Source: Nemopilema nomurai (taxonomy: Eukaryota; Cnidaria; Scyphozoa; Rhizostomeae; Rhizostomatidae). From it: DNA of 64,000 bases. The translations under genes were made by a program, and so were the position numbers. Below, piece by piece: positions 12,274-26,900 of this stretch; position 1 is the first letter of the stretch; each line of letters starts with the position of its first letter. The stretch covers positions 625,561 to 689,560 of the forward strand of contig ML133460.1 in NCBI GenBank assembly GCA_003864495.1. The letters are read 5' to 3'. A model generated the notes under the pieces. The model saw only the letters and a program-made list of their open reading frames with translations. It was not told the DNA's origin and did not search any database.

Positions 12274-15200
12274 ATGAGTAGGGTGGCAGATACGAAGCTC
12301 TATGACCTGCTTGGTGTAAAACCAAATGCACCAGAGATTGAGATCAAGAAGGTAAATTTTTTATTTGGTAATACAAGCCATTGAATGACCTTGGCCTAGC
12401 CGAAAGGCGCAGCCTGTTAATTTGACGGAATTTATTCGGATTTCGAAAGTTTCAACAATTTGAGAGTAAAATAATTTTTCAGCAAATGTATGTGGAAAGT
12501 AGCAACAGACACAACATGGATTTTATTTGCCGTTTATTTAAAGCTTAAAATTATTTCAGATGATTTTTAAGCAAATTGAAAATGTAAGGCCCATACTCAC
12601 TCCGTGATATGAATCATATCCTTTAAATGAAAAAGGAGCTTTTAGAATCTAAGTGCTTGAAAGTGATTTACTATTTATTTTGTCACTAAAAGCATTTGTT
12701 TCAAAATTGCCACAATATGTTGACCGAACTCAGGATCTTACCACTGACAGTTAAACTAGAATTGCAGGCAGGGTTCCAGGCAAACGCCACTAGCCATGCT
12801 ACTAGAACATGAGAATTTCCACAAATGGTGTACGAGATTTTTTAAAGTGATTTCCCCCTCGGTCTGTACAAGTTACTATCCTTCAGCAATGTGGTGTATA
12901 ATTTTGAAAAGCTATAGCAACTTGTTGGGTTTTTTATTTTGTTTCTTGCAGTTAGACAATTTTTAAAATTCTCTTCTTTGGTGAGTTTCACAGCTTCTTT
13001 CCATCATATAGACAGCTTATTAATTCTTCCTATGATTTTTTAAGGCCTACCGTAAGCTTGCAAAACAGTACCACCCTGACAAAAATCCCGACCCTGAGGT
13101 AGCAGAAACGGTGAGTTGTATTTTTAACATGTAAACAAATTATGTCTGTATAAAAGTTTGGAAAAATTTTGTATATTTGATCATTTTTCTGGAATATTCT
13201 AATTAATTGCTTTTGAATTATATATATCCAGAGTGTTTTTGGAAGCAATGAATGGAAATTTAGGGATATGAGTCACATCTGCAAAAATTTGAAAGTAGAC
13301 ATTATCTTATCATTTTCTTCATTAGATCACTTGCTAATATATTATTTTAAGTTATGTAAACTAGTGGCTTCTATTCAATCTTGCTAAAGTTTGTCATTTT
13401 GTTAAGTTCTTGGCTAAATAAAGGGCTTCATAATCTTTTTGTTCATAATTGAATTAATCTGTATTTGCTTTATTTTTTGTAGTTCAAAGAAATTTCATTT
13501 GCACATGAAGTCCTGACAAATGATGAAAAGCGTAGTATCTATGACAGATTTGGAGAGAGGGGTCTGAGGGAAGGAATGGGAGGAGGTATTTCCTTGCTTT
13601 TTTCATTTTACAATTTTAATGTTATTTAAACTATATATTGTATATATTTTACAGTTTCCTTCACAATTAAATCACCCCATAGTAAACAAAGTTGTGCACT
13701 AATGACATCATAAAATTTATTTTCTGTGCTTACCAAAAGTGCTGAATTATAAAATCTAACCTTTAAGTTGAAGAATATTCAGAAAGTTACAAAAATTAGA
13801 TTCACATCATCCTTAAAAGAATCATTAAGCTAAGTTGGGGGAAATTAAAGCATCTCTTATAAGTTACTTTTGATTATCTTTTGTAAAATATCACCAGTTC
13901 AGTTACTGTGAATTGTGTATTATAAAAGGAGAGGGTTGCCTTTTGTTCCTAGCTGTTCTCAGTAAAGCATTATGTATAATATGTGTTGTATAAGCTAAAG
14001 TTTTTCTCTCAGCACATGTTTGTTGTATTAAATCTAGAAGCTGCCTTTCTAGATGAAGGCTACAATCACCCAAATCCTCTTGTTTTTTCTGTCTCTGTTT
14101 GTTATTACTGTTTCTGTTAGGATATTGTGCTTGATGGGCAGATGTTGTGTATACCTGATAATATATTTTGATACACCAGATGCGTGTTTATTTGTTTTTT
14201 ATGCAGTAGATAAGGTTAAATAGGCCATAACATCAAACTTAGAAAAAACAAGTATGATACAACATGCTTAAAGTAGGAATAGGAAAGTCACTCAAAAAGG
14301 TGAAGAGGTTTTTTGGAATTGAGGTTCAAAGGTGGCTTAAAATGAAATTGTTCTTTCTCTTCTCATTTATGCTGTCCACAAATATCATATATAGTTTTGC
14401 AGAAACAAAAGCATATCTGTATTCAATTTCAGGAATGGATGATGTTTTCAGTCACATCTTTGGTGGTGGTGGTGGAGGTGGCCTTTTTAGTGAGTACCAT
14501 ATCTCAGCCTCAATCATTGAAATATCCAGTTGGTCAAATATTTGAATATTATCATTGCTTGATTGTTCATTATTGGAGTTAGTACAAAGTACAAGAAAGT
14601 TATCTCATTTTTCTTAAGTGATTATACCCTAATTTCCCTCAAGATCCTGAACTTTGTATTAACAAATATTGTTGGGCAAGTGATCACCCTAGTAAGCAGC
14701 GCCATATGGGCAGTTAACGAACCACCCACATGAAAGTTTCTTCACTTAAAGGCCTTGTGATAGCAAATCATTTCCCAAAAATTTGATTTGTAATCACCAT
14801 AGAATGTGTTTTTATTCAGTAAGGTATTTGAGAACTGCTTAAATATTAGAGCATGGAAGTATTAGTGATATAAGAAATGTTCAATAAATGTGGTCATGAC
14901 TGGTTAACTTCTGATTTTTTATTCAATTTAAACTTAAGATGTTTGTTATGGCATTTAGATTCTCACCTATTATCCTGTTTATATTGGAATGATCTCAATA
15001 TGAATTAATGTCCTGTTGCCTTTCTTAAGGTCACTTTGGCTTCTCTGATTTTGGCGGTGGAAGGCACAGACATCAACCAAGAAGGGGTGAAAATATAGTG
15101 CATCCGTTAAAGTATGTTGTCATTTGCTCAAAATGATTAATAGAATCAGGATTATTTACCTTGTTTGATTTATTAATTTATATCTACTTAATTTACAGTT

Positions 15201-18200
15201 GACATCTAAAATACCTTGAATGCGTACCCAAATATGCTTTTGAGTTTGGAAAAACTAAGATGGTGGTTTGCAAACATTGTTTGTTTTCAAGAAATGAATG
15301 TTTCTGCTTAACTTGAAGTCCAAGTTTGTAAAGTTGCAATAGATGAATAAGCAAAATACTACTTTTTCATATGCTTTTGGGTTTTTTCTTTCTGTAATTT
15401 GCAGCTTATTTATATAAAATATTTCTATTTTGAATGGACAACTTCTATTTATTTGGTGACTCTAGCTTCACTCCATGTTGACAGATTCTATTTGGGTTCA
15501 TTTTTTGCATAGCAAGTTTCTTTTAAAATGTAGTAAGAGGAACTTGCCTGGATTTTTCAGTTAAGATTTATTGTAATGCCAGAAAATGGATTTGGGTACC
15601 TTGGCATATACAGCCACGTTTTTAAGAAACATTAATTTGCTTTTCTTTTAACTTCAAGCTTTTTGTTTTGTTAGTCGTTTTCACCTTTGCCTCTTATATT
15701 CATCATTTTCATCACAATTTTCAAAATTGTTCTAGGGTCACATTGGAAGATCTCTACAATGGAAAGACATCAAAGCTCAAATTAAATAAGAATGTCATTT
15801 GCTCCGGTTGCAAAGGGTAATGTCTTATTACTATAAATTGTAAGCATGTCAAGTTATATTTACTTTGGCATATTTCCGTTGGACTGTTTTTGAGTGTCTT
15901 CGTGCACTGAGTTGTGAACCATATGAACCTTGAATCCACTAGCTATTCGTAAATTTTTTTTGACAAAAACTGACAGAGTTGCGTGAAAACCAAAGGGCAA
16001 TACATGCAAGTTGGTCAGTGGGTGTGACAATGCTTACTGATTTTTTGGGTCAGGAAAATTACAACGGAAATAAGTATTGTATATAACATTTGAGTGAAAA
16101 AAGGGAATTTTGGTGTCAAAGGAATTGTTGTTCATGAATGTTTAACGTCTAGATGTGACATTGAATTTGGATTTATGGGTGGTTAGGCCTAAAGATGACA
16201 TGGCTTTAAGCTTTGGCCTATTAACTGATGTTTCTGATAAGCAGTGTTTGTTGATTGCTTTTTGTTAATAACTTGGCTAAACTGTTAAGATTTTATTTTT
16301 ATTGCTTATTTTGCCATTTTCTATTTTTGCTTTGCTATTCGTTTGTGTGATCGGCCAAGTATGATGCATGTCTCAACTCGCTTTAGGGCTGGAGGTAAGA
16401 TGAATGCAGTGCAAACTTGCCATGTGTGTCGAGGTTCTGGTACGAAAATTAGTCTTGTTCAAATCGGTCCTGGCATGGTACAACAAACCCAACGGATGTG
16501 CCCCGAATGTCAAGGAGAAGGTATTTAGGTTGACAATTTCCTTTTCAGAACGCCCATGTACCCATAAAGGAGCATCAAGTCTTTTTATGGTTGCAGTCGT
16601 TATCATATCTGAATTACGATGCCCTAGAATTCGTGTAAAATCATCATTTGGTTGAATGCACAGCTTTTGTAAATTAGGGTTACGGAAAACGTTTCTGACA
16701 CAATATTTGGTTTTCTCTCTCTAAAACTAAATTATTAGCGGAATCAAATGAAACTATGCATCATTTCCAGGCAACTTTATTGCTTAAATGAGTGTACCTC
16801 TTTCGAAAGCCTGATATCTCGCCTGGCCGTGTGCAAATATTTTAGCCATTTTATTGATTCATTGAGTACAAAATTACAGCTTTTGAGGTAATTGACCGGG
16901 AAGATATTTTCACGACCATATCTCTTCTGAACGTGTCTGTTTGGACCGTGTAAGTGTTGTTTGACCCAACATTAGCATAGTTTAAGTAGGCTCCCTGTTA
17001 TTTCTCTACTTTTGCTTACCTGCACTCTTAAACCTTTGTTCATTTCAGGTGTAATTATCGATCCGAAGCATTCCTGTAAAAAGTGCAAAGGAAAGAAAGT
17101 CGTGAAGGAAGGAAAAATTTTAGAGGTGAGTTTTGTTTGTCTCGAAACCTTTTTATGTTTAAACATAGGCAACTTTCACGCTCTCCGTCCGCAAACTCAA
17201 CCAATTTTGAGTCTGACATTCTCATAAGGGTATCCATCTTTTATAACACCCAGTGCAATATTCTTCTTTAGTCATTACCTTTAACTATACATGGGAAAGG
17301 GTTTTGGTGCTTATTCCAGTACTGGCGGTGGTAGTCTTGCGAATAGTCGCGGAGGCATCGGGTTAAACTTGTTTTAAACTTCGCTTTTATCGCCACCATT
17401 GCCCAGTTGAAGTCGATGACGGAAAAAGAGGTTCAAGACCTTATATAAATTTTTCAGGTTCAAGTTGAAAAGGGTATGAGAGATGAACAAAAAGTAACAT
17501 TTAGAGGAGAAGGTGACCAACAGGTAAGGGTGTCACATCATTTGCTAATGTTCCCAGATACACTGTCCCTCCTCCATCAGCCTGGCTCTACATCTAGCAC
17601 CTATCTTGTTATTTTCTTAATTTGTACTTTTTTGCAATTGCTTTAATTTGTTTTCATTTTTGTCATATGCATTTCCCACTGTGAAAATCCGATGCACCAA
17701 ATGACTCTTTACGTCGAAGCACCCCGGCTAAATAGGCTAATAACTCTGCTTAAACCATAATCCAGAAATCATCGTAGCATCCCTCACCATAAACCATTGT
17801 ACCTGAAGAGGTGTTCGCAGGAAGCATTCGCCTAATGCAAGTACAGAGGCCTCGATGGGACGCAGCTTTTTGTGCAGAGCTTGCTCCTGGTTTTCACTGT
17901 TTGCCGTTGGATCGCACAACTCTGGTTGTTTAGGAGTAGCCGGAAGTAGCGAGCATTGCACGGGCGATTGTGATTCTTACATCCTTCGATAGATAACTTC
18001 TTAGATTGAAATTGGCTCTACCAAGTTCAAGACGATGTAAACATCCCTGATGTTCTCGCTTTGTTTTCATTCAGCCTGGCGTCGAACCCGGTGACGTCAT
18101 CATTGTTCTCAAGCAACTTGAACATGAGCAGTTCACGCGAAGAGGTGACCACCTGTCCATGAAACTGAAAATTTCCCTCGTCGAAGCACTGTGTGGATTT

Positions 18201-19666
18201 CAAATTCCCATCAAGCACTTGGACGGGCGTGAACTTCTGTTGACTAGCGCTCCAGGCAAAGTCATTACTCCAGGTAATGCTCACCAACCATCCAGTGTGT
18301 CTGCCTACAGGCGTGTGTGGTACAATAAGTTTTTGAAGTTCCTATGAATTTCCTGTCTCTACTTGTCTCTTCTTGTATTGATAGTTGTTAATAAGAGTAT
18401 GCAACTCTTTTGTCCTGAGTGCACAAATACCCGTTGCTGCAATCTTTGTATTAGGCTTTAGAAGCTTAGACTGTCCTCATAGCCACTTTTACGACGAGTT
18501 GTCTACAGCGATTTTTAATTTTTTTCGTCACTTTGCCTTCGAACAGGATCGGTCAAGTTAGTCACCGGCGAAGGCATGCCCGCACGCAGGAATCCCATGG
18601 AGAAAGGAGATCTAGCAGTCGCATTTGACATTGTATTCCCCGCCAATAAATCGTTACTGAATGCTTTACCTGTGAGTTCTTTTGAGATTTCAGGTTTGGT
18701 CCTAGGTTAATTTTGGACTGAGGATCAAGGAGATAATCTTCTCCCCCTTGACTGAGTTGTGGTTACGGTGTCTTGCTGGTCGATCCAGTTGCTTTCTTAA
18801 AGTACTTGTGACCTTATGTTCTAAGTCTCTCTGTAAAATTTGTGAAGTTAGTCCCTTTTCTCATCAACAAAAGAAGCGTTTTTACCATTTGAAATGATTT
18901 ATTAGAAAATTCTTGGAAATAAATTCGACCTATTCTGCGTACGCGTCCCAAAATTCTGCATGCGTAGACCTTCTCTTTCCGGAGCTAATGAAGCAAGTGG
19001 GAATTCATTTAATGACGCCCTTTTAATGTCTTCATGTTTTTTAATAGACTGAACTTAATTCCCCAACATTGTGGGTTGCGGTTTTGTCTTTCGCCAAATC
19101 GATTTTCAATGCAAAGAATCGGCTAGCCCACACATGGGCTGCAATGCTATCGAACTCCAAATGTGCATTGATTGTGCTAATGACACGGCTTCGCATCTAC
19201 TTCGGCAATGCAAAAAATGTTCTGCAATCTCGGCCGACTGGAAAGTTTTGCGTACTTGCATTTCTTCAAGAAAAAACAAGGATCAGAGTCAATATGTTTT
19301 TAGATCCGACAGAAGCGACAACTGGCTAAAACGGATAATTATCGTTTTTTTAAACCTTGGTGATGTTTTGGTGTATCAAAAAGTGCAAATATATTGTCCC
19401 TTTTCTGTTTTGGCATCTGAAGTATTCCAATAAATGTATAAATAGTAAGCAGTTTCTGTGCTTCGCTGTTTTTAAAGGATCTACTGAAGCTTCTCCCACC
19501 AAGCGAAGAGATCAGCTACAAAGAGGAGGATGTGGAGGAGGTTCACCTTATGGACGAAGAGCACATCCACAAGGACGACCCGTCGGACCGAAGAGAGGCT
19601 TACGAAGAGGACTACGGCGACGACGAGGGCCACCACGGGCAAGGGATGCAGTGCGCAACCCACTGA
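12274..19666 (+). CDS. DNAJA2: DnaJ homolog subfamily A member 2 (type I Hsp40)
   Basis: Twelve coding exons: 12274-12351, 13045-13110, 13483-13585, 14433-14489, 15030-15111, 15736-15816, 16387-16520, 17049-17125, 17458-17523, 18075-18273, 18547-18671, 19478-19666. They join to 418 aa; human DNAJA2 is 412. It is a cytosolic co-chaperone that delivers clients to Hsp70 and stimulates its ATPase. The J domain (1-70) has YDLLGV and the HPD tripeptide in QYHPDKNP. A Gly/Phe segment contains IFGGGGGGG. Four CxxCxGxG-type zinc motifs follow ([32 protein letters not shown]), then the substrate-binding C-terminal domains with a GDVIIVLKQ strand and an acidic/His tail. It ends CATH, a possible CaaX farnesylation box like the Cys-X-X-X ends of DNAJA1 and DNAJA2. 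The start gives the usual [15 protein letters not shown] terminus. The last intron is preceded by LNALP and followed by DLLKLLP, so the frame is continuous. Confidence 0.96.
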
Positions 19667-19687
19667 GTGCGCAACCCATTGAGTGCG
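19651..19687 (+). repeat. 16-bp tandem repeat spanning the DNAJA2 stop codon
   Basis: GTGCGCAACCCACTGA is followed directly by GTGCGCAACCCATTGA and a partial third copy GTGCGC. The first copy encodes the CaaX-like end and the TGA stop; the second lies in the 3' UTR. Confidence 0.85.
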
Positions 19688-19689
19688 CT

Positions 19690-20910
19690 CTTCATGCCAG
19701 ATTTCTAATTATCGACTGTATTCGACCGTTAAACGATTCTTTTCAAGGCAGTGTATTTAGTTGAATTACTCCTATGTCAGTTTGTGTCACGCAGCCTTTT
19801 TCTGAAGCTCAGCCTCTTTCTGAAGCTGGGAATGGACAGTGTGGGGGTAATCTTCAATCGTGCATTCGAAACCCGTTGGCTGTTGGGGTGCTTACGAGCA
19901 AAGGTCTATGAAGAAACTAGCTTACAGATATCTCCAGCCTTCAAGTAATTTTCAAAGCGTCACACCGTCACGTGGTTATGTTTGACTTCGTTCATGAGAA
20001 GTGGTCAAATTTAGTGATGATGATTTCACGCAAGCGTCTGAATCATTTTGGCTTCTTTGGCCATCGCTGCTAAAATATTGTCGTTTTCTTGTTCTAGCTG
20101 TAATGGCAATGAGAATAAATGATAATGGCATTGCAGTTTCTTTGAGTTCCAAAGTATGTTACAAGTTCAAATTGGCGCGTTGCAATTATTTGCACTAAAT
20201 GTTTGCCTGCCCATCAAAACGTTCATACCGCTTAGAATGGATTTAGTTTGACCATTAAGTACATTAAACATGTCGTATCAACATTTACAGCAAATTTCTT
20301 TGATAAAATTGTAGAGATTTTTGTTACTCCGAAAGGCTTGGTAATGACATTTGGATCTTGCGAAGAAACAAAACAAATGAAAGATTCGACGACAAATCGA
20401 AAGCTGATTCGAATTTTTCGTATAACGAGTTTTAAATAATTTACAAAGAGAATACACGTGAACAGTATTTACACTTGTTTACAAAATATTCTAGAACGGC
20501 ATTTAATGATTGTATGGCTCGTGTTAATATTGCAGTGTGGTTGCAGCGTCGTAACTGGTAATAACATTCACGGGCCAATGGGACTGCGAGCCAAACAATC
20601 ACCAGCTATTGACAGCCCTGATTGGGTCAGCTTGTGCATCTGCTTCCGTGATTGGCTTTTGTGTATTGCAATGGTATTTGCGCCATTAGACTCTTCGCGC
20701 CATTAGGCTCATGGTAGGCACGTGAACCAAACAGTCTCAGCGCTTGCATCTAATGCACGTGAAACAAAGATAATTGAACATTTGCCTCTTAAAGCGACAG
20801 TTTTAATTCATAAGCCGCTCGATCCCAATTCTCTTCTAAAACGGATCTAAAATTAAAAAATGTAACGAGACGCGAAGATGGAAAATATTTCGTTTGAATT
20901 GGACAAGAAT
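19690..20910. other. DNAJA2 3' UTR and intergenic space before the convergent ZDHHC gene
   Basis: No coding exon is seen. AATAAA at 20114-20119 is a candidate + strand polyadenylation signal for DNAJA2. The ZDHHC gene ends at 20911 on the opposite strand, so the two genes converge. Confidence 0.45.
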
Positions 20911-23900
20911 TCACGCGTCGACTATGGCCTCGCTCTCTTCATCCACGGCCGACAACTGGGGCAATGGACGCCTCGGCTTTACTAACACTGGCGGTAATTC
21001 TTTCTTCAACGTCCTCTTTCCTTTTTTCTTCTTACTTTTCTTCCTTTTAAAACTGTCCCGTAATTCTTTTTCTTTTTCAGATTCGCTATTATGCATTAAA
21101 TTTGAAGGTGAGTTCTCCTCAATACTTTTCGTCCTTTCGATGTTTTTGTTATTGTCCATCACTTCCTTCAACGGTATTTCGTTCATTTCTTTCAAAGATT
21201 CAATTGAGTCACACCGCTCGCTTTTGTCCAGCTCGAGGGATTTTCTTCTAGTTGGCCGGGGCGTTTCTTCGTCGTTCGTCAAATTCTCCTCCGCAGCTTC
21301 CCGATTCTTGACGACTTTCTTTTTCACTTTGCGTGATGCCCCGCGTCGACACGGACGGCTTCGTGTCTTCGAATGCTCCGAGCTCATCATATCATGATCC
21401 GCTTCCGCGTTTGAAGAGCCATGCTGCAATTGGAATTTCGCAAGTTTTAATGCTGCCTGAAAAAGGGTACCCCTCAGTATAATGAGCACTGCTGTCGTGT
21501 AGGGGAGAGGATGGAAATGGGTACACGGGTGATGTACCAAAAGTAACAAAGGCGCTATCCGAGAAAAGATCTACTAGTCTTCAAAATATATGCTGCTTCA
21601 AAAATGGAGAGGCCTAGAGACCCTAACTTTTGTGTTTAAATTCACTCAGATTAAAATAAGGAATTAGTCTGAGGTTGTAGGAAGTAACCAGATATATTGA
21701 CAGATACAATGAGAGAATTGAAAGCATTGTTACTTGCTTGCTTATCTGTGCAAGGAGGTCGTCGTGAACGGATAAACGGCCTAGACATTTTAAAAAGAAA
21801 GCTGTTATCCCACCTGTTCCAACTCTCCGTCGGTTGCATCCATAACCAGAGCCCTGTAGTGGAACAGAGAGACACACATGAATAGTGGCACACGTCCTTA
21901 GCTATCGTGTTTTCTTAAAGCCCTGTTATACAGAGTATCTATACGCCATGCGTCGAAGCACCATCTCAATGGAATCTTTGCATGACTACACGCTTTTTTT
22001 TGTAAGGAACCTACCTCAAGGCCTAGTACCAAAAGTTCTTTATTCGTATACCTCAAATCATCAGATTTTCGTTCCAAAAATTCCTTAAAAGTTCCTTAAT
22101 TTTCGCTGTACATCAATAAGCTTTAGCACTTAATAGAGAGAGGGGCGAGATAAACTATGCGGAAACTTCTCAATGAAGCACTGACACAAGACTATCAATA
22201 AATCTATGCGAGTATTGGCTGCAAATGAATGGAACCGGCTTTTTAGTTCTTGATGCTTGCAGTTAAAAAAAAATTTCAAATCAAAAAGTTCCTTAGTGAT
22301 TTCGTTCTTTAAATATTTCGGCCTTCTACATGTAGGTTCCTTATAAAGTGGTTCCTTATATTTTGGCTACAGTGCAGATTTGCGTCCAAAATGTTGTTTT
22401 TCTAGATTAGATGGGACTGGATTTCCCAAACGCTTTATTGATTTGACAAGTCCAGACAAGGTCTGCCACTGAATAGAAGTAAAAAAGTGAATATCGAATT
22501 ATATAAGTAAAGTTAACTTTTGATTGCCAGGGAAAGCCGTGGTGCAATTCGAACAGTGTCAATCCACAAATTGAATACATACCGTCTTGTTGTTATAGCC
22601 TTGGCGGTGCCTTTCCGCGTTGCGTTCTGTTCATCGTCTGAGACCCTTTCATCGGTGTATGCTAGCCCCTGAAAAAGAAATGCGATACAGCCAACTGTCA
22701 CAAAAACAAACCATTGTGCAATAGTTTCAATCTGGAAAACCAGGCAGAGTTTAATTCTGCAAACCAGGAAGAAAAATGAAAAACAGCCTTTGCACCGACT
22801 TTGTGCAACACAATTAACTTACCGCTGTCTTGGGAGGTTTCGATGCCGTCTTGGGTCGTAGGACTAGCGGTATTTTTAGACGAAAAACCTTCATTCTGGC
22901 AGTCTCGTGCGATTACTAAACCCGTAGACTGGGAAATCAACAAATTTTGCAGTCGGTCATCCAGCGCTATTGATTCGATATAAACGGACAAATTCTTGCG
23001 CCATTCACGAAATTTCTTTATTTCCTTGGAGGAATAGAGCCATCGTGCGTATTCTGCGAGTGGAAATTCCAGGATATGCGTGTATATATATTCGGAGAAG
23101 ACGCCTTTGTTGTCTAGGCCTGGTCATTGGACCAGTCGAAACTGTTTCCGGCTTCGGAATTCTTTGTACCATTCAGAACCCGCAAAGAATGACGTACCAT
23201 GTACCGAAGAACGCAAACATGTTAACCCGCGAGTCTTCGTAAAAAGAGTTGCTTTTTATGTTGACTAAATATGGAGATATAAGTCATTTACCTTAATAGG
23301 CTGCATTTTCGGAGGGCTGATCTCGCCCGATTCGATGTCCACCCGGTTACCGCGTAACTGTTTCTCTCTCAGCTGCACAATGTACTCGTAGGTGCTCATG
23401 TCTTTGCATACTGCAACAGAATGTATGGAGTTACGATTGATCTTTGGCAAATGTTTGGAGACGGAGCTGAGGTGGCAAAGTACCTCCCAATGGTTCCTTG
23501 TTGACGTCAAATGAACGATTCTGCCCGCCTGAATGAGTATGTTGACAAGGGACCCACAATATGGAGCTTTATTCCCAACAAATATTAGTCAGACAATCAT
23601 ATTAGGTACATTGTTAGGGGACAAGAAATAAGAGCGATGCATTGAATTTGGACCGTGCATAATATTTGCTCACAGTATTCGATTATAGACATTACCCTGT
23701 CATGGCCAGTATTAAGAAAACCAGCCCCTACTTCTACCATCCTGACTTATGTGCAAGAGACGTTAACATCAGTAAGCGAGAGGCGAACAAATATACACTC
23801 GTTACATTTTATGCGCTTTTTATGAGCTGGGCATAACAAGCTTGAACTCGTTCTAACGCAAACCAAGTGCTAGTCACGTGGATTGCGTTTGAGTGACAGT

Positions 23901-26900
23901 CGTATCACGTGGTAGACACTTTCCTGCTACATAAGGGTAGGGGGAGGATGGAGTTTAGCCTCGTGTTTTCCATTTGATGAGGCTGGCGTGACTTCGTCCA
24001 ACCCTACGAACAATTCTTGGTACTGTTTGGCGCACAAGACAAAAGGATTCCCGTGGAAATGACTGGCTGTAGAAAGCAATTGACATGTTGAAAGAAAAAT
24101 CTGGCTTTCCGTATCTGGGATTAAAATCGTGTTTCCGATCTGAAAATCCGGATTCGCACCATCCCTGACCTACCGCAGCCTCTTTTCACATGCTGGAGAT
24201 AATCCTGTACTGGATCAGATTACTGCGCCGAAGTTACAAATAGCCGCAAAATCGGTGACTGTAGAGGAGGAAATTCCGGGAAAATCGATAGCGCCTTGGT
24301 AGTTGCACGCATTTATTATCAAATAAAACATTTTGAAACTTTCCCAATTTGTTAAAATAGTTTATGCTCGCAATGGCAATCACACCAACAGCTTCAAGTT
24401 TGAGTTCGTTCAACACCCTGGCTTCCCTTTTTCACCCGAAAGGTGTAGGTTTATTATTTCGCGTTTCTTATAACAAAGGGGGTTATTTTAAATGGATATC
24501 ATGGCATTTTGCTTCTAGTTAGACACTGCGGTGAAAACTGAGTTGGTAGACTCAAAATAGAATTACTTACTGAGGTAGAAATGGAAAATTATCAAGTGTC
24601 CTAAAAGACCCAGTGCCAACAGCAACAAGATCCCGGTTATAGATATCGTTGTGAGGTATGCAGCATCGCTTTCAACCTGAACGAACAGATGCCAGCCTTT
24701 TCCAGAGGAACCTAGGGGGGACCATAAGCAATTATTTTATTTCACCATATTGCTAAATTCAATTGGAAACAACAGAGACAGAACAAATCATGTGTGTTTG
24801 AGCCACTTGTGCACGTGGAGTTCCCATAGTTACAGACATTTTGAATGGAGGGAGGTCAATGTGGGGACTCTTAAAAAACCACTATTGACACGTGACTCGT
24901 TGTCTGCTTTAGAGGCCCGAGGGATGCTGGTTGTTATCAGTGAAGGCATTTCTCTGTTGGAGGCATAGGAAAGAAATAGCAAAAAACAAAATTTAAAATA
25001 GTACACAATTTACCTGGATTTCGCTTTAGCTCCTCTCGGTTGACAAAGTAAAAGACAAACTGATAAAGATTGATTATGAAAATTGCTAGGCCCGTAACGA
25101 AACCAGAGATGATGCAGCCAAGAAATAACCTAAAAGAGAAAGGCAAAATGTCATTTTGAGGTTTCACCAAAAAGAGGCTAGGGGAATTGAATAAATTGAG
25201 TTGAATGGTCAAAGCTTTGAATAAAACATTACAGACGGGAGGTCACCTTCCAAGCACAGTCATTTTCTCGAGAAGGAGATTTTGTGAAAATTTCCTTCTC
25301 CTGAGATTAAAAAGTTGCTTATCTCCAGATTCCTCAATTGCTTTATCCAGGAGTTTTGAAAAATTAACAGGAGGTTCATAACATTTTCATAGAGAGTTCA
25401 ACATTTTCATTAAATGAAATTAGCAAAAACTAGATTGAATACTTATTAAGGTCAAGCAAATGAAAATTCCATAGAACAGTTTGGATTGATATTAATGCGA
25501 AAATAATTCAAGGTTAAAAAGCATACTTATAGTTTTGTCCTCCGACGCAGTTGTTCAGCCATTTACAATGGTGGTCGAAGTCAGACACACATTTGTTGCA
25601 AACAGAGCAGTGTTTACTCTTTTCACCTCTGGAAAGGGTGGAAAAACATATCAGAAATATAACAGCATATTTCATCGGTTATTTGACTAATACTTAAATT
25701 TTTGTTCATTAAGTCTGAATTTTTACTCCCGTAGCAAATGCTAGGTATTCTTGTTGTCCTCGATATTGAAACGAGCATAGTTTTGTAGCTGCTATCACAA
25801 GAAAGGCTTTAATGCATAAAGAAAGTTTCCCTAAAAATAAAACAATCTAGAACTGTTAAATAAGTCGTTTATGAAATTTTAATAAAAATGTAAAATTCAA
25901 GGAAATGGTCACAACTGCAAATAAGTGAAGGAAACTCGACTCGTCTACACACCCATGGCCAAGACACATTAATGATACTAATTACGGCAGGGGTAATGGC
26001 GTATACGTACACATCTGTGAGGCAAATGCAGCAATGGAAATTCTCGATCACGTGCGCCCGTTTGCTTCGATCGAAGCTGGCCTTCTCTTGGTTGCCTTTG
26101 GCCTTCCTACGCTTCGCTTTCACTGCGACGTCGCTCGGGTCTACCGACAGGCAGAGCAAATGGTAGACAGCGTGAACCGTCAGAAGGCAGGCGGGAATCT
26201 ACGCGGAGCGCGGTTAAGGAAAATATCGACAAGCAGCATGTTATATTCATTAGCGTGAATGGCTAATCAGTTAATGGAGCAATTCTCTGAATCAAAGAGC
26301 ATGATGTCATTGCATGGCACCTGGCAGCCACTCGCCCACCAGCGCGTGTATTGCTTGAGATGATGCGACATTCAAGTATCCACCATTACGCAGGCGTCAG
26401 TGTGGGACCCAGGACCAACACACCGAATGGTTATACAGTTGCTTATGGTCCCTCGGGGCAGCAGCTTTTGGTCCCTCGAGAACAGGAGATTTAGGTTGTG
26501 CAAATGGGACAGTGAATCTAAGACAACATTGCTTCCTTCTCGCTATATTGAAGGAACAACGGTATTTGTCCCAAGGGGTTCATTGAAGCTTAGTTACTAG
26601 TCAATGGGCTCTTAAGTCCTTCCCAGTGCAGTTATAAAAGAACATCGACAATTCCAATCCTTCCTAGCATTATGCAACTGCCCGAAGATAACTTTCGATT
26701 TACGCAATCACCTCTTTTTATTTGGTTATGTCAAAATTTGAGATACTCTTCTTCTGAGCAAAGATCGTTGTCAACTTTATTTCTCAAGTTGATCAGGAGA
26801 AACAAGGATCTTAGAAATTACTATATCCGGCTATATTGTCCGGGAATGGACTGAACAGGACTAAACCTGTTTTTATTCAGACCGCAATACACACATGGTA

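Noticed and set aside
12274..12420. A bacterial origin because of the DnaJ-type protein
   Set aside because: The gene is split by twelve-exon GT-AG structure and the protein is of the animal DNAJA2 type with a CaaX-like end.
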